From NCBI GenBank assembly GCA_964019415.1, contig OZ025869.1, forward strand, positions 782,642 through 846,641: DNA of 64,000 nucleotides, written 5' to 3'. Position numbers and translations under genes: made by a program. Below, one piece after another: positions 33,224-44,431 of the stretch (position 1 is the stretch's first letter; the number at the start of each line of letters is the position of its first letter). This stretch comes from Ianthella basta (taxonomy: Eukaryota > Porifera > Demospongiae > Verongiida > Ianthellidae). Below the pieces are notes generated by a model that was not told the DNA's origin, did no database searches, and saw only the letters and a list, made by a program, of their open reading frames with translations.

Positions 33224-36200
33224 TTATATGTACAATTCACTGCTGATGCTGACCACATCATCAGCCTTGTTGAAGGGATCAATGTTCACACCATCACTGA
33301 CCATTTCTTCATAAAGGTCAATGGCTGCGTTCTCGGCATCACTGTGGCTATTCATTTGCTTGACAGGATTAGCCATCACCCCACCATTCAGGTCTGCCTT
33401 GACTGATGAATCAACCATCACCCCACCATTCACGTCTGCCGTGACTGGCGATATAGCTGTCCCCTCAGCATGGGTGTCTGCCTTGACAGATGCATTGGCT
33501 GTCACCTCCCCATTCATGGCTTTGCTCTGATTCATTTCATCTATAGCGTCACTGATTTCTTGATATTGGTTCTCGGTGCCAGGATTGTCGTACTCATGTA
33601 TGGCATCGATCACTGTATCATACTCAGGTGCTGCAGGGATGGTAGTCATTCCCTCAATCTGGCAAATGTCGGTCTTTGTGACCTCAAGATCTTTCAGCTC
33701 CGCTGACTCCACTTTTCTCTTCGCTCGCTGGCGTTTTGTCCTACAAATTGGGAGTCCAGTAGATAGAGTTACATTGGTGGCTACGATTACAGCAAATCAG
33801 ACAATAGATATTCAATGGCTGTATACCTTTATAAGTCCACAAATCATTGTGGGTGCATGCCAGGTATATATACTATGCGTGCATTCACTTGGAGTGGAAT
33901 CTCACCTCCAATAGCTGCTGATTGCGCACAAAGCCAGTGCAGCAAACACTATGAGTGAAAGTGCAGCTGCAGCCGCTGGAGTAGCTATGGTCCATGCAGA
34001 GAGAAATCCTGCACCTGTTGAGTAATGGACATTGTTAAATCATATTGCGTAAGTCATGAATGCGTCGTTAGACTATTCTACTTATTATCTTACCTGGAGT
34101 AGTGTAGCACTTGCGCTCACTGTAATCCCCCACCCCTCCGGACACCTCGGCCCTCACTCTGAAGCAGTATTCAGTGGAGTGTACCAGTGTCTGAGTGACG
34201 GTAGTGCCAGAGGCCCGAACATTGGTCATCCGTCCAGTTGCCAGGTTCTGCACAGAAACCATGTATCGTACTCCGCCAGAGCTGGCTATGCCCTCGTAGC
34301 CAACCGGGTGCTGCCAGGTTAGAACGGCAGATGTTGTGTAACCTGTCACCTCCAGACTGAGCTGACCAGACGGGGCTGTGGGAAAGACAGGAGTCTTTCT
34401 AACCAGATATACTTGCTAAGAAATTACAGTCATTGTTGGAAAGTTTAAATGAGTTAGGGTTAACCGTAACTCTGATTGGATTACTTATGTACTGGTACCA
34501 ATAAATTCTTGGTAGGCTTCCCCAGTTTGTGCAAAAGTGTACTCACCATGAACATACTCACAGTAAACCCCTGAGGAATTGGATGGGCAGTGGCATGTGT
34601 TGTTCAAGCATTCTCCTCCATAGTAGCAAAAGTGTCTGCCACAGGACTGCGAAGCTTCACACAGCAGCATTGGATTATGAAGTTAAATATACATTGTAAC
34701 ACTGCACTTTTAAGGAATGTAATAATTGCATACCTTTATTGATGTTAGCACAACCTGCATGTGATTGAAGATCATCTAATTACAGATATTCTTAGACAGC
34801 ATTCTTTCAGATTCCTTATACTAACCGTGCTGACAAAACTCTCCTCCGAAACCCTCAGCACAAACACAGGTTCCGTTCTGACAGGTTCCACCATTGAAGC
34901 AATAGCAGCTACCACATTCTTCACGTCTGTCCATGTTATCTGCTGTATTTAGAGTGACATTGAACATGCAATGGAAGCAGGATTGTATACATCCTTCACC
35001 TTGGGCAATTAAAGTCTATTTAAAGCTTCGATCAAATATTAGCTTGAAAAGGCCTGAGAGGCAGTTTGTAATGCTCAAATGTATAAATAAGCACAGTGTA
35101 ATGTGCATTTCCAGATGCATGGAAGGTTTTGTTAGTGCGCAGACTCATCATACTGTACTCACTTGCACATTGACTTGCATAGCTGTCTGAGCAGTTAGAG
35201 GCAGTGAAGTTAACGCAAACGGAGCAGTTGCTGCTGTTCAAGCAGAATGCTATGTCAGTGTGATGGGGTGTGGAAAAGATCATGAAAAAACTAAACACCT
35301 CATTTTGTCCGTCAATCAGTGACATTTGTCCTAGTGTATGTATGTTAGGACTCACCGCCATTAGTGAGGCAGTACTCTCCAGTGTACCCCTCAGGACACT
35401 GACAGTACTCCCTGCCACTCGCATTCACCTGACATGTACCCTCATTGAAGCAGTAGTAGCCCCCACAAGGACGAACTTTAGTAGCAAAGAACCAAAGTGT
35501 GTGCGTGTAAACTGCCAAGTTTGATATTGTGTTAATTTCACTACATAGCATCTATCTAACTAGCACTCACGCAGAGCTCTGTCACAATGCTCTCCAGTGT
35601 AGAAAGGGTAGCAGATGCATGTGCCAGTTGAGTGGTCACAGAGACCGTTGTTGCAAGAGTTGTCACAAGGGATATACACTTCGACTGGGAAGGATGCAAA
35701 TGAGACAGTTAATACACAATTAACAGTACAGAATGGGCTTATCATTGCCAAAGAGGTTCGGACAATATTATTCTCTGTCTACAAGTTTCCACACCGGCGT
35801 CTCCTTTGGCAGGGCATGAGACAGTGGTGGAGCCTTCTACAAGCAAGCCTATCTCGTCTCCTAGTAAAGCAAGCAACTGCTGTAACCAAATTGTGTAATG
35901 TCTTCCGCATTTGTACATCAAACCCAAGCATTCACATAGTGAGCGAAGGACAACACTTCATATCTTCTTGTTATACTGCCAGGGACAACAAATCTTCATC
36001 TATCGTCATATGTAGTCATAGTAAAGGCTGACAAGTATGAATGTGTGATATCTGTGCCCACTCAAAGAGTCTGGGTTAGATTCAAGAAGACTGTTTTATA
36101 CTTCATTTTTGGGTGCACATGGGGTAAAGTTTAAACTGCAGGCTTAATGGGTTAACTTAGTGGATCAATAATAGGAACTGTATAAAATATTGCGCTGTGG

Positions 36201-36493
36201 ATTTCCTGTGCATTTTATTTAGAACTTCAGTCATTAACAGTCCTGGACGCAAATTGTATTATGGTATTTGCTGGAGCAACTTGATAAGATTACTCACCGC
36301 TGTGTTCAGTTGCACCACGTCCACACACAACTACAGAAGTGGAAATGTGAAGAGAGCCAGAGCAGTGAAATATATGAAGTGTAAATCAATCACTTGTAAC
36401 TCCTTCCAACTATTAACCAGCACAGATGTACTTCTAGTACTCACTAAGGGAGAAGAGTTCCAATAGGCAGAACACTGCTGCTACACGAGTCAT
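33224..36493 (-). CDS. R1: EGF-FN3 type-I membrane receptor
   Basis: Eleven exons (minus): 36445-36493, 36298-36330, 35571-35684, 35356-35475, 35163-35249, 34826-34942, 34734-34754, 34547-34654, 34094-34375, 33906-34014, 33224-33740; predicted 518 residues. The order is signal peptide (VAAVFCLLELFSL), EGF modules (CNNGLCDHSTGTCICYPFY; CGGYYCFNEGTC; a degenerate cysteine-rich module; CGSCYCFNGGTCQNGTCVC; CGRHFCYYGGECLNNTCHC), one FN3 domain (ending TEYCFRVRAEVSGG), one TM helix (AAAAALSLIVFAALALC), a basic stop-transfer KRQRAKRK and a tail of about 165 residues. The exons from the signal peptide to FN3 join in phase 1, as expected of shuffled modules. The tail has repeated SVKAD..GGVM phrases and tyrosines (EYDTV, QYQEI, LYEEM, end ELYI). 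It is a close paralogue of R2 and R3. Ligand and role are unknown. Confidence 0.8.
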
Positions 36494-38448
36494 CTTCCTC
36501 TCAGTTAATAATCTCGGCCAACAGACTTCTAATCTGTGTGTGGAGTTGTGTGTGTGTAGCACAGGAAGCACTTGAACAGGAGTCATCCAATCAATGGTCC
36601 AAGCAGGCTATGAATATAGCTTCATATGAATGTCTTAAGTTGGAATGTATAGAACTATGTATGAATACCATTGAGGATGGGGTAATGTGTTTGAGAGCAG
36701 TTTCACGCTACCTATATACATGGTGAAGAACTGAATCCTACCTAATACAAATAATACAAAAAGCTGTGCATTGCTAGGTTACATTGGTCTGTTGAAGGCT
36801 AAGATTGAAGTAGGGGGATGCCTCCAGGAAGTGTGGACTAGGAAACAAAAACCACAAAATATTTCTCTGAATACAATTATGATGCAATGAAGCTGAACAG
36901 GAAAGCAGTATTGTTTAGTGAATACATTTCTATACAAACAAGGGAATGGTGGAGTGAGTAGGAAACTGTATGTGTGTATTTACTGCAATTGGCGCAGCTG
37001 CATGCATGACTCGATCAGGTGACAGTGTCATTCGTGGTGAATTCCCACTCCTTTCAATCAATTTTTTGCCAGCTAGGGAGGCTAGCCAACCTCCTTTCAA
37101 TCAATGCATGCAAGTGTAAAATGTTACATCAGACGACCTGATAGAGATGGTAAAGACCATGGCTGTTACTATAGGTGGTGCAGGTCCACAAGTGCCTTTT
37201 GCAGTTCGGCTGTGTCTGCACATAATAGCCTATAGTCTGTGAAATGTAAAAATACTAAAAAAATTTTGTGGCTGCATCTAGCACAACTGGGAGCTTCGGT
37301 ACACTTTGGAAATCTGTGTTTTGAGGATTTGGGACACTACACACCTGCCATTGTTCCATGCCAAAGGTTTATCGATACTTTTCTGACCAAAGATTGGAAG
37401 TGGTTAGTAAACAATTGTCGTTTCAAGGTAAAATACTATATGTTGCATGATGAGCATATCTGTGACTGTTGCTACTATCACTATATACCATCCTGCCAGC
37501 TCACAGGTAAAATTCTGGTAGAGCAAATCTTGCTGCTGGCTAGGTGTTTGACTTGAACTAGTCTAGTAAGTCTGTCTGCTCTATTGCCAGCCCTTCCTAC
37601 TTCTAAATAGGACATGATGCAAATACTGCCAAATTACTGAATCTCCCCCTTCCTTGTAGTTTCCATGTCAGCCATTTCATACCACCCCATCAGCTGTTAT
37701 TGTTAGAAATTTGAGTGCCTGTCAAAGCACGTATTGATTGTTATGCAGGTACACTGTGCAAAAGAGGGTCATCTAGCATACATCAGGTTGTCCTGCAATG
37801 GATGATATTATTTTCTTGGGTCTACTCCAGCTTGGTGTAAAATGGGACTTTACAAATCATCTACCAGACCACTCTCCAAATGGATAACCTGGGTCATGTG
37901 ATACAGGGATGCCCCATGCATGGTGATGGCCTAAAATTTATATGTGTTGCATATTGCACAGTCGTTCTATCTTGTGTGATGCAATGTAGAGTCACATGAT
38001 GACAGTACAAGGCTTCCTGCAGCTCACAGGTGGAGTCCCATTGAAGCTGTATGTATCTGGACACTTCATCATTAGCCACTTGCATGGCTGCCAGTGAATA
38101 GTTTTTTTGTTTTTTTTGTTTTTTTTTTTTGTTTTTTTTTTTTTTTTTTTTGGAATGTAATGTATACAATAGTTAACATAACGGCGATAACAAAGGTGAT
38201 GTGTAAGGTATGTGTTTGTTAATGTAATAGCATAGATGAGGTGAATGAAGATGGTTGGTTGCCAGTGAATAGTTGACACTGTTTAGAATGTACCGTGGTG
38301 TGACCCCAAATTCCTTACAACATGGAATGTGCTAGTACTCCAAAGGGGGACTGAGTTGTTTTTACAAGAAGCCACCCAAGAGCAGACTAACAAGTGTGAG
38401 GTATGCAGATAGTGAGTTGCAGTGTCAACAGCAGTCACACATTGGGGA
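36494..38448. other. Intergenic region between divergent R1 and F1
   Basis: No gene is supported. It contains the retroposed insertion 38089-38274. The first part must hold the R1 promoter, but no clear TATA box is seen. Confidence 0.5.
38089..38274 (-). mobile_element. Short retroposon with oligo(A) tail and target duplication
   Basis: The word tgccagtgaatagtt occurs at 38089-38103 and again at 38260-38274. Between the copies is an oligo-T tract (38104-38152, interrupted by G) followed by about 105 bp of unique sequence. Read on the minus strand this is a short body ending in an A-rich tail and flanked by 15-bp direct repeats, the signature of LINE-mediated retroposition. I do not recognise the source RNA. 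Confidence 0.65.
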
Positions 38449-38475
38449 TTTCAAAGTCTGGTCTGTGACAAGTAG
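38449..38475 (+). promoter_or_regulatory. Upstream motif shared by F1 and G4
   Basis: The stretch around tttcaaagtctggtctgtga, about 105 bp before the F1 start, closely matches tttgaaagtcaggtctgtgg at 49862-49886, about 80 bp before the G4 start. It may be a shared promoter or 5' UTR element or simply residual duplication. Confidence 0.4.
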
Positions 38476-38555
38476 TCAATAAACCTAACAGGTCTGCAGG
38501 AAGAGGCAAGGAACCAAACTCAGATAGTGCCAATTGAATGATCAGTCCCTCAGCT

Positions 38556-39838
38556 ATGCCTGCAGCTTTCTTTAGCAAGTTCCTGTTATTCACAATCTCA
38601 TTCACAGTCCTTGTCACTGGGTCGGAAGCAGCAGAATCGTGCTCCGCCACAGGATCTCCTCTGCAAGCTATTCGTGCACTGCCTGGTATCCCTGGCAACG
38701 ACGGAGTCCCTGGTACACCTGGACCAAGGGGAGAACCTGGTGCACCAGGGCTAAATGGGACAGAGGGCCCTCCTGGACCACCAGGTACAGTATCTGATGA
38801 AGTGATAGAACAACTGAGGAGAGACATTGTGTTGGAAGTAAGGAGGGAGTTGAACTTGTGCAATGGTGGCAGTGAAAGATACCCTGCTGCCTCTTGTAAG
38901 GAGGTCTATGAATGCAACTCCACAGCTCCACCTGGGAAGTATTGGATCAGCACTATGACAGGAGTAGTTCAACTGAGTTGTTCTCCAGGTCAGATCATTG
39001 CATGCTCCTGTGATATACATGGTTGCTTAGTCCCAGTCTAGATCTACTGAACATCTATAGCATATATACCATTTGTCAATCGTCCTTGGGGAAACTCTGC
39101 TGTCTCACTCTATCAACTTCTCTTTATATCCCAATCACACCTGCAGATGTGTTCACTGACTGCTACGATGCATTGATGCAGGGCTGCAATGAAAGTGGTG
39201 TGTATAGTATTCGACCAACCAATGTTTCTAACACTATCAATGTCTTCTGTGACATGGAGACAGATGGAGGAGGCTGGACATTACTGCTAAAGAGACAAGA
39301 TGGCAGTGTGGACTTTTATCGCAACTGGACTGACTACAAGAGTGGCTTTGGCAGCCTGGAGGGTGAACACTGGCTTGGACTGGACAACATGTACCTCTTG
39401 ACTAACCTGAGTGGTGACCCACCTCAACTGAGGGTGGACCTTGCAGACTGGGAAGGGAACACTTCCTTTGCCAAGTATGACCAGTTCTCAGTTGGAGATG
39501 AAGACAGTGACTACACCCTCTCTGTATCAGGGTATAAGCTAGATAGCACAGCTGGAGACTCGCTAGTAAATGGACAGTCACATGTCATACATAGTGGACA
39601 ACGTTTTTCCACACCTGACAGAGACAATGATATGAATGGAGCGGGTTCCAATTGTGCAGTGATTTTCCATGGTCCTTGGTGGCACAATTCTTGCTATGCC
39701 TGCCTTCTGACTGGCCTGTATTTCCCGAATGGAGGACCAAGGACTGTAGCACCACTTGGCATCAACTGGGACAGCTGGAGGGGCGTATTCTACTCTCTAC
39801 GCTTTGCTGAGATGAAGATTCGCCCAGCAGGAGTGTAG
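38556..39838 (+). CDS. F1: collagen-like fibrinogen-domain lectin
   Basis: Two exons, 38556-38988 and 39147-39838, give 374 residues. The product has a signal peptide, about 11 Gly-X-Y triplets (GIPGND…GPPGPPG), a neck (EVIEQLRRDIVLEV), a stub of the G-type domain (ASCKEVYECN, GKYWI), then a complete fibrinogen C-terminal domain. FReD landmarks: VFTDCYDALMQGC, VFCDMETDGGGWTLL, FYRNWTDYKSGFG, the calcium-site pattern DRDND, NCAVIFHGPWWHNSCY, and MKIRP near the end. The splice joins CCA-G to AT-GTG and keeps frame; without it exon 1 stops at 39041. Ficolin-like secreted recognition protein is the likely role. An alternative in-frame ATG is at 38538. The N-terminal half is nearly the same as that of G4, so this gene is a module hybrid. 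Confidence 0.85.
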
Positions 39839-40446
39839 AAGGAATAAACACAAAAACCTGTATATAAATAATGCTCAAATATTAAAATTAATGTATTTTA
39901 ATGTTGATGCTATAGTAGTCAACATCATCCAACTTTGCTATTCAATACTTGCTAGTCTTTGTACAACTACTTGAACTGATTACTGTGCCATGTATTTCAT
40001 TCAAAGCTAAAATATAATTATTCTTGCAGCATGTGTCTAGTGTACAATGTATGTCACTGGCAATCTTGCATAATTTGAGGCCAGACCTCTAACCATTTTG
40101 CTCTGCTTTCTCAGCTACCTCCTTTGCATATACCCTTGCTGGTGAGGCTATGGTGCCATTCTTATTACTCGTAGCTGTAGTGCTAGCAAATAGGCTGACG
40201 TTAACTTCAGAATCTAAGCACTAATCCAGAAATTGCTGCCAAGACACAAATGGTAGGATTGGAGTCGCAAGAATGTATAGCTTGTGGTGTGTATACTGTA
40301 TATTCTAATAATGGTATTCATTGCATACACTGATCGGCTGCTCCTGCATTCCTGTGGTGCACTTAGAGGACTAACAGGCTACGTTACCACATCATTCTGC
40401 ACCTCACTCCTGTGTGACCTGATCAGTTGAAGAGATCCTTGTTCTT
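39839..40446. other. Intergenic between F1 and R2
   Basis: Holds the F1 3' UTR and R2 promoter. No other feature is recognised. Confidence 0.5.
39843..39848 (+). terminator. Possible F1 poly(A) signal
   Basis: AATAAA begins five bases after the F1 stop codon; the following DNA is A/T rich. An ATTAAA-like word lies further down, so the site in use is uncertain. Confidence 0.35.
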
Positions 40447-43240
40447 ATGGAGAAGAAGAAGACCTACCTAGCCCCCTTCAGCTTTCTACTACTCATCTCC
40501 CTTAGTGAGTGCACCTTACAGTGGAGAATAACGGAAAGATTGAGATAAGAGTGTGTAATTTCTCAACTGTGCCTGTTACCTTCTACTATACCACTTTCTG
40601 CTACTTCTAGCTGTGTTTGCAAGCATTGCAATTGGACATAGTGGTGAGAGACAGATCACAGCATGCATTTGACTGGACGTATGAGGATGTGGTGTGTTGG
40701 GTGAAGGTAGCTATTCAAGAGCTGATGGGAAATGTGGTATTTGCTGCTTTCTCCTGCTGAAAGATACGTGTTACCTCTCTCTCTAGATCTCTCTCTCTCT
40801 CTCTGCTAGACTGTTACTGTGTTAGGTTGTACTGTACTTGCAGTGCCACTTGTCACTACACGTACTGTGAATAATGTCTGATGTCCTTTCCAGTTAGAGA
40901 AGTGTTTATCCCTTGTGGCAGTTCCTGCAACAATGGCTACTGTGATAACACCTGTGGGACTTGTGTCTGCAATCCCTTCTACACTGGAGAGTTTTGTGAT
41001 AGATTGCTGAGTGAGTGTATGTCGCATGTTTGTGACAGAACTGATGTCTGATATCTGTCAGACATATTAGTTTCAACGTATCCTTGCTGCTGACTTTCTT
41101 CAATCAGTCCGTCCATGTGGGGGCTACTACTGCTTCAATGAGGGTGCATGTCGAGTCGATGGGAGTGGCAGGTAGTACTGTCAGTGTCCTGAGGGGTACA
41201 CCGGAAAGTATTGCCTAACTAATGATGGCAGTAAGTGTTGATTGAATGTAAGACAATCTGGTCAGGATAAAGTGTTTGAGTGCTTCCATGCTTCCCCCTC
41301 CCCAACACAGCCTGCTTCTGCCTAAATGGTGGCAGCTGTGTTACTTATGCTAATGTAACTACTTGCAACTGCCCAGACGGTTTCACAGGAGACCAATGCG
41401 AGAGAGAAATACGTGAGCCTAAGCACACATTCAGCATACTGACTACAGCTGGAAGTGCACATGTATCTAATAATATGCACACTTTTAAAAATTCACTACA
41501 TAGTAGTTGACATGCACACTGTAGCGTCCACGTGTTTCAAAAGTTGAAAAGAAGGCATCTCTATGAAATTTCTATTCGTTCACACTCTATAGTGGACATT
41601 GTGGACATTTGTGAAGAGTGTGGAGGCTACTTCTGTTTTAATGGTGGTACCTGTCAGAATGACACATGCTGGTGTGCTGAAGGGTTTAGAGGAGCTTTCT
41701 GCCAGTATGGTGAGTAATGAAAGTGGTACCTCTTCTCAGAGATGCAACTCTCAGCACTTCCAGCTCATGGTCTTATATATCTGTTTTTGCAGAGTGTGCT
41801 GACCCCAGTGAAGGTATACATATATATATGCACAAGCCTTTTCACTTCACTTAGTGTGTTGGCATAGGGTATTACTCTATTACTTTTATACTTATTTTGT
41901 TAATGTGCCAAGCATTGGAACCTTGTGGCCGCCATGTCTGCTACTACGGAGGAATGTGCATTAACGGCACCTGTCATTGCCCATCCCAAACTTCTGGAGC
42001 CTACTGTGAATACGTCTTTGGTGAGATTGCCTTGTATTAATTGGCATAAGTTGTTTCCTATGCAAGAAGTACATTTATTGTTCGTTTGCCATCTGGTGTG
42101 AATAGCTATTGTGCAATTTTCTCAGCCCCGTCCAGTCCACTCACTGTGGTGGTGGTGGGTCGTTTGACATCTGCTACACTCAGCTGGCAAGCACTATTTG
42201 GCTATGAGGCTGTAGCCCTCTCTGGAGGGGTGTTGTACAGAGTTATGGTGGAAAACACAGTCACTGGTCAACAGAATAGTGTGACAACCGCTGAAACAAC
42301 TATCACTCAGACACTGGTACACTCCACAGAATACTGCTTCAGAGTGAGGGCCGAGGTGTCAGGAGGGGCGGGGGCCTACAGTGAGAGAGCATGTTATACT
42401 ACACCAGGTATGGCTACAGTACCATATTGCCTATATAAGATTGATGCTTGGACTATATTCAGCCTCCTCATTGCACTCCACTGCAGAGGATGAGCCCCCT
42501 TTGGCTCAGAGTGACGATGTCCCGGTGGTAACCATAGCTACTGCAGTTGCTGCCACGTTTGTGCTCATTATCCTAACAGCAGTAGCTGTGTTTGTAATTT
42601 GCTTCATTTGGAGGTTAGATTCCTCATCACAATTGCAAAGTGCAGTGCTTGCATATGCTGTACTCGTATTAACCAGCACACACAGCAACAGTTTGTATGC
42701 AGACGTACAGATAACATTGCTGTGCCTCATATGGCATTGTATGTCCCTTGACACACAATAAGTATTCATACAGTAACCATAGCAACATGACTGAATCTAC
42801 TAGACTGAATGCACTGTTCATGTTGTAGGATAAAGTGCCATCGCATCAAGAGCAGCGCAGAAATGGTGGAACGGTCACACGCTGCAAACAAAGGGATTGT
42901 GAACTTCCAGCCTGGGTTGGTAACGGCTGAGCACAATACTGTTGAAGGACATGTTAGGAACAACTACTATGACCCCCCACCTGACACAGAGATCATCTAC
43001 GAGGAGGTTGGTGATGCAATGGAGCTGTCTGAGGGAATGGACCTGAACAGTGAGGTGACGGCCAATCCGCTTGTGAAGGCCAATGAGACCGTTTACAATT
43101 GTGAAAATTGTGAATCACCTACTTCTGACATTGATGATGTTATTGACATTTATGATCATGTTGTCACCGATAGCAGAGTGACTCTCGACCACCTCAGCAA
43201 GGCAGACACTGCCAATCGTACCAGTGCTGCCTATATCTAG
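40447..43240 (+). CDS. R2: EGF-FN3 type-I membrane receptor with internal TAG
   Basis: Eleven exons: 40447-40504, 40611-40643, 40894-41010, 41108-41230, 41311-41412, 41593-41709, 41793-41813, 41913-42020, 42126-42407, 42487-42613, 42829-43240. Exon order, and many exon lengths (33, 117, 21, 108, 282), match R1. Signal peptide FSFLLLISL; EGF modules CNNGYCDNTCGTCVC, CGGYYCFNEGAC, CFCLNGGSC, CGGYFCFNGGTCQNDTC, CGRHVCYYGGMCINGTC; FN3; TM helix (VAATFVLIILTAVAVFVICF); tail of about 135 residues with YYDPPP, IIYEEV, IYDHV and the end AAYI. Codon 41173-41175 in the second EGF exon is TAG where R1 has GAG. That exon is 123 bp and phase 1-1, so skipping it would restore a full reading frame (458 residues). 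Either exon skipping, a polymorphic null or a sequencing error applies. Confidence 0.78.
41108..41230 (+). other. R2 EGF exon with premature TAG
   Basis: The exon reads CGGYYCFNEGACRVDGSGR then TAG then YCQCPEGYTGKYC. The splice sites (cag before, gtaagt after) are intact and both flanks of the nonsense codon still encode conserved EGF residues, so the change looks recent. Confidence 0.85.
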
Positions 43241-43708
43241 TTCAAGATTCAAGACTGTGTCATTCCTGGACTGTGTCCTGAGTATATAGAGTCTACATTG
43301 TGTACATACGTAAGGATGAACGATTGTATGCCATTTATCTGCATCTATGTACTGTATGCCCTGTATATGTATAGTAATTACATACTTGGCTATGAGAGTG
43401 ATGCATAATAAGAGTGTGATGGTATGCTACAAATACCACACAATCAATTAGGTTCTGTAAAATATGTGTTGTGCAACTGTTTGCATGGACTCTGGACTTA
43501 CCCCCGAACTACTGATGGCATACCACAGTGTCCTATGACAGAACTGCCACATTCCAAAGGAAACATGACACCATGCAGGTCTGAGTACCCTAGCAGTAGT
43601 GGAATAGCACAATACAGAGACACTAAAGTATGCTGAGCCAGTCTGTGGATGGGGGAAACTTCAGGTTGCAATTAACCTTATGACTGATGAATATAAACCA
43701 TGGCACGT
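43241..43708. other. R2 3' flank
   Basis: No gene is recognised; a 70-codon frame at 43424-43636 has no motif. Confidence 0.5.
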
Positions 43709-43822
43709 GCATGGTTTCTTACCACATTGAGTCAGGAAGTGAGTAATGACATTGAAGTAAGGATGTATTTTCATTCACTAGTTGCAACAGTGAAATGGAA
43801 CAGCTTGATATTTACACTTATT
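43709..43822 (+). pseudogene. Relic of a G-type lectin 3' end
   Basis: The DNA aligns with the last 110 bp of G4: catggtttcttaccacattg, gaagtgagtaatgacattga, and gaacagcttgatatttacac. The 3' flank (tacactcaacagtaacaata and beyond) also matches the DNA after G4. Small deletions shift the frame and no upstream exon body remains, so this is the tail of a lost tandem copy. Confidence 0.8.
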
Positions 43823-44431
43823 GAGCAAAGTCTTACATTTGAACTGTGGGTACACACTCAACAGTAACAATATAATCATATATAGCATAACATATACATC
43901 ATAAGTTGTGTTCATACAACGGATCCGAGATTGATGACATCTTCACCTCCACTGTGTGCAATCTGCTTTAATGTATATACCAGTAGAGTGTGTGGCGTCA
44001 TCACTGTATACTGACTCCTTTTCATGTCTATGGTCTGAGAATGCTTTGTTCATGCTTGATTTCAACCTCCAGTCTGAAAAGTTATTTTCATTGGTAACAT
44101 TTCACTATGTTGTATATAAGAAAGAGATTTTTAAGTGTGAGAGTACTCACTGCATAATTATACATTGGGGAACCTAGGGGTCTCAGCTAACAGCTTCATA
44201 ACATGACTGCAGTGGACAGAGTCCAATGTGCTGTTTTGTAGCATCTATATCAGTACAGCACTGTGCATTACATGGGGTTGTGGTCTAAAGATGGTATTTG
44301 AAATATGTAATGCAGAGGCAACAGTGATAACTCAGAAGAGGACTAGTCTGACAGTGAAGCAAGTCTAAGATACATAGCTAGAGCAACAAGCACCATTTGC
44401 CACTGAGGTACATAACTATATGTAACCAAGG
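43823..44431. other. Intergenic, partly duplicated from G4 3' flank
   Basis: Roughly 43830-44100 resembles the DNA downstream of G4 (51045-51300), for example ccactgtgtgcaatctgctt in both. No gene is seen. Confidence 0.6.
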
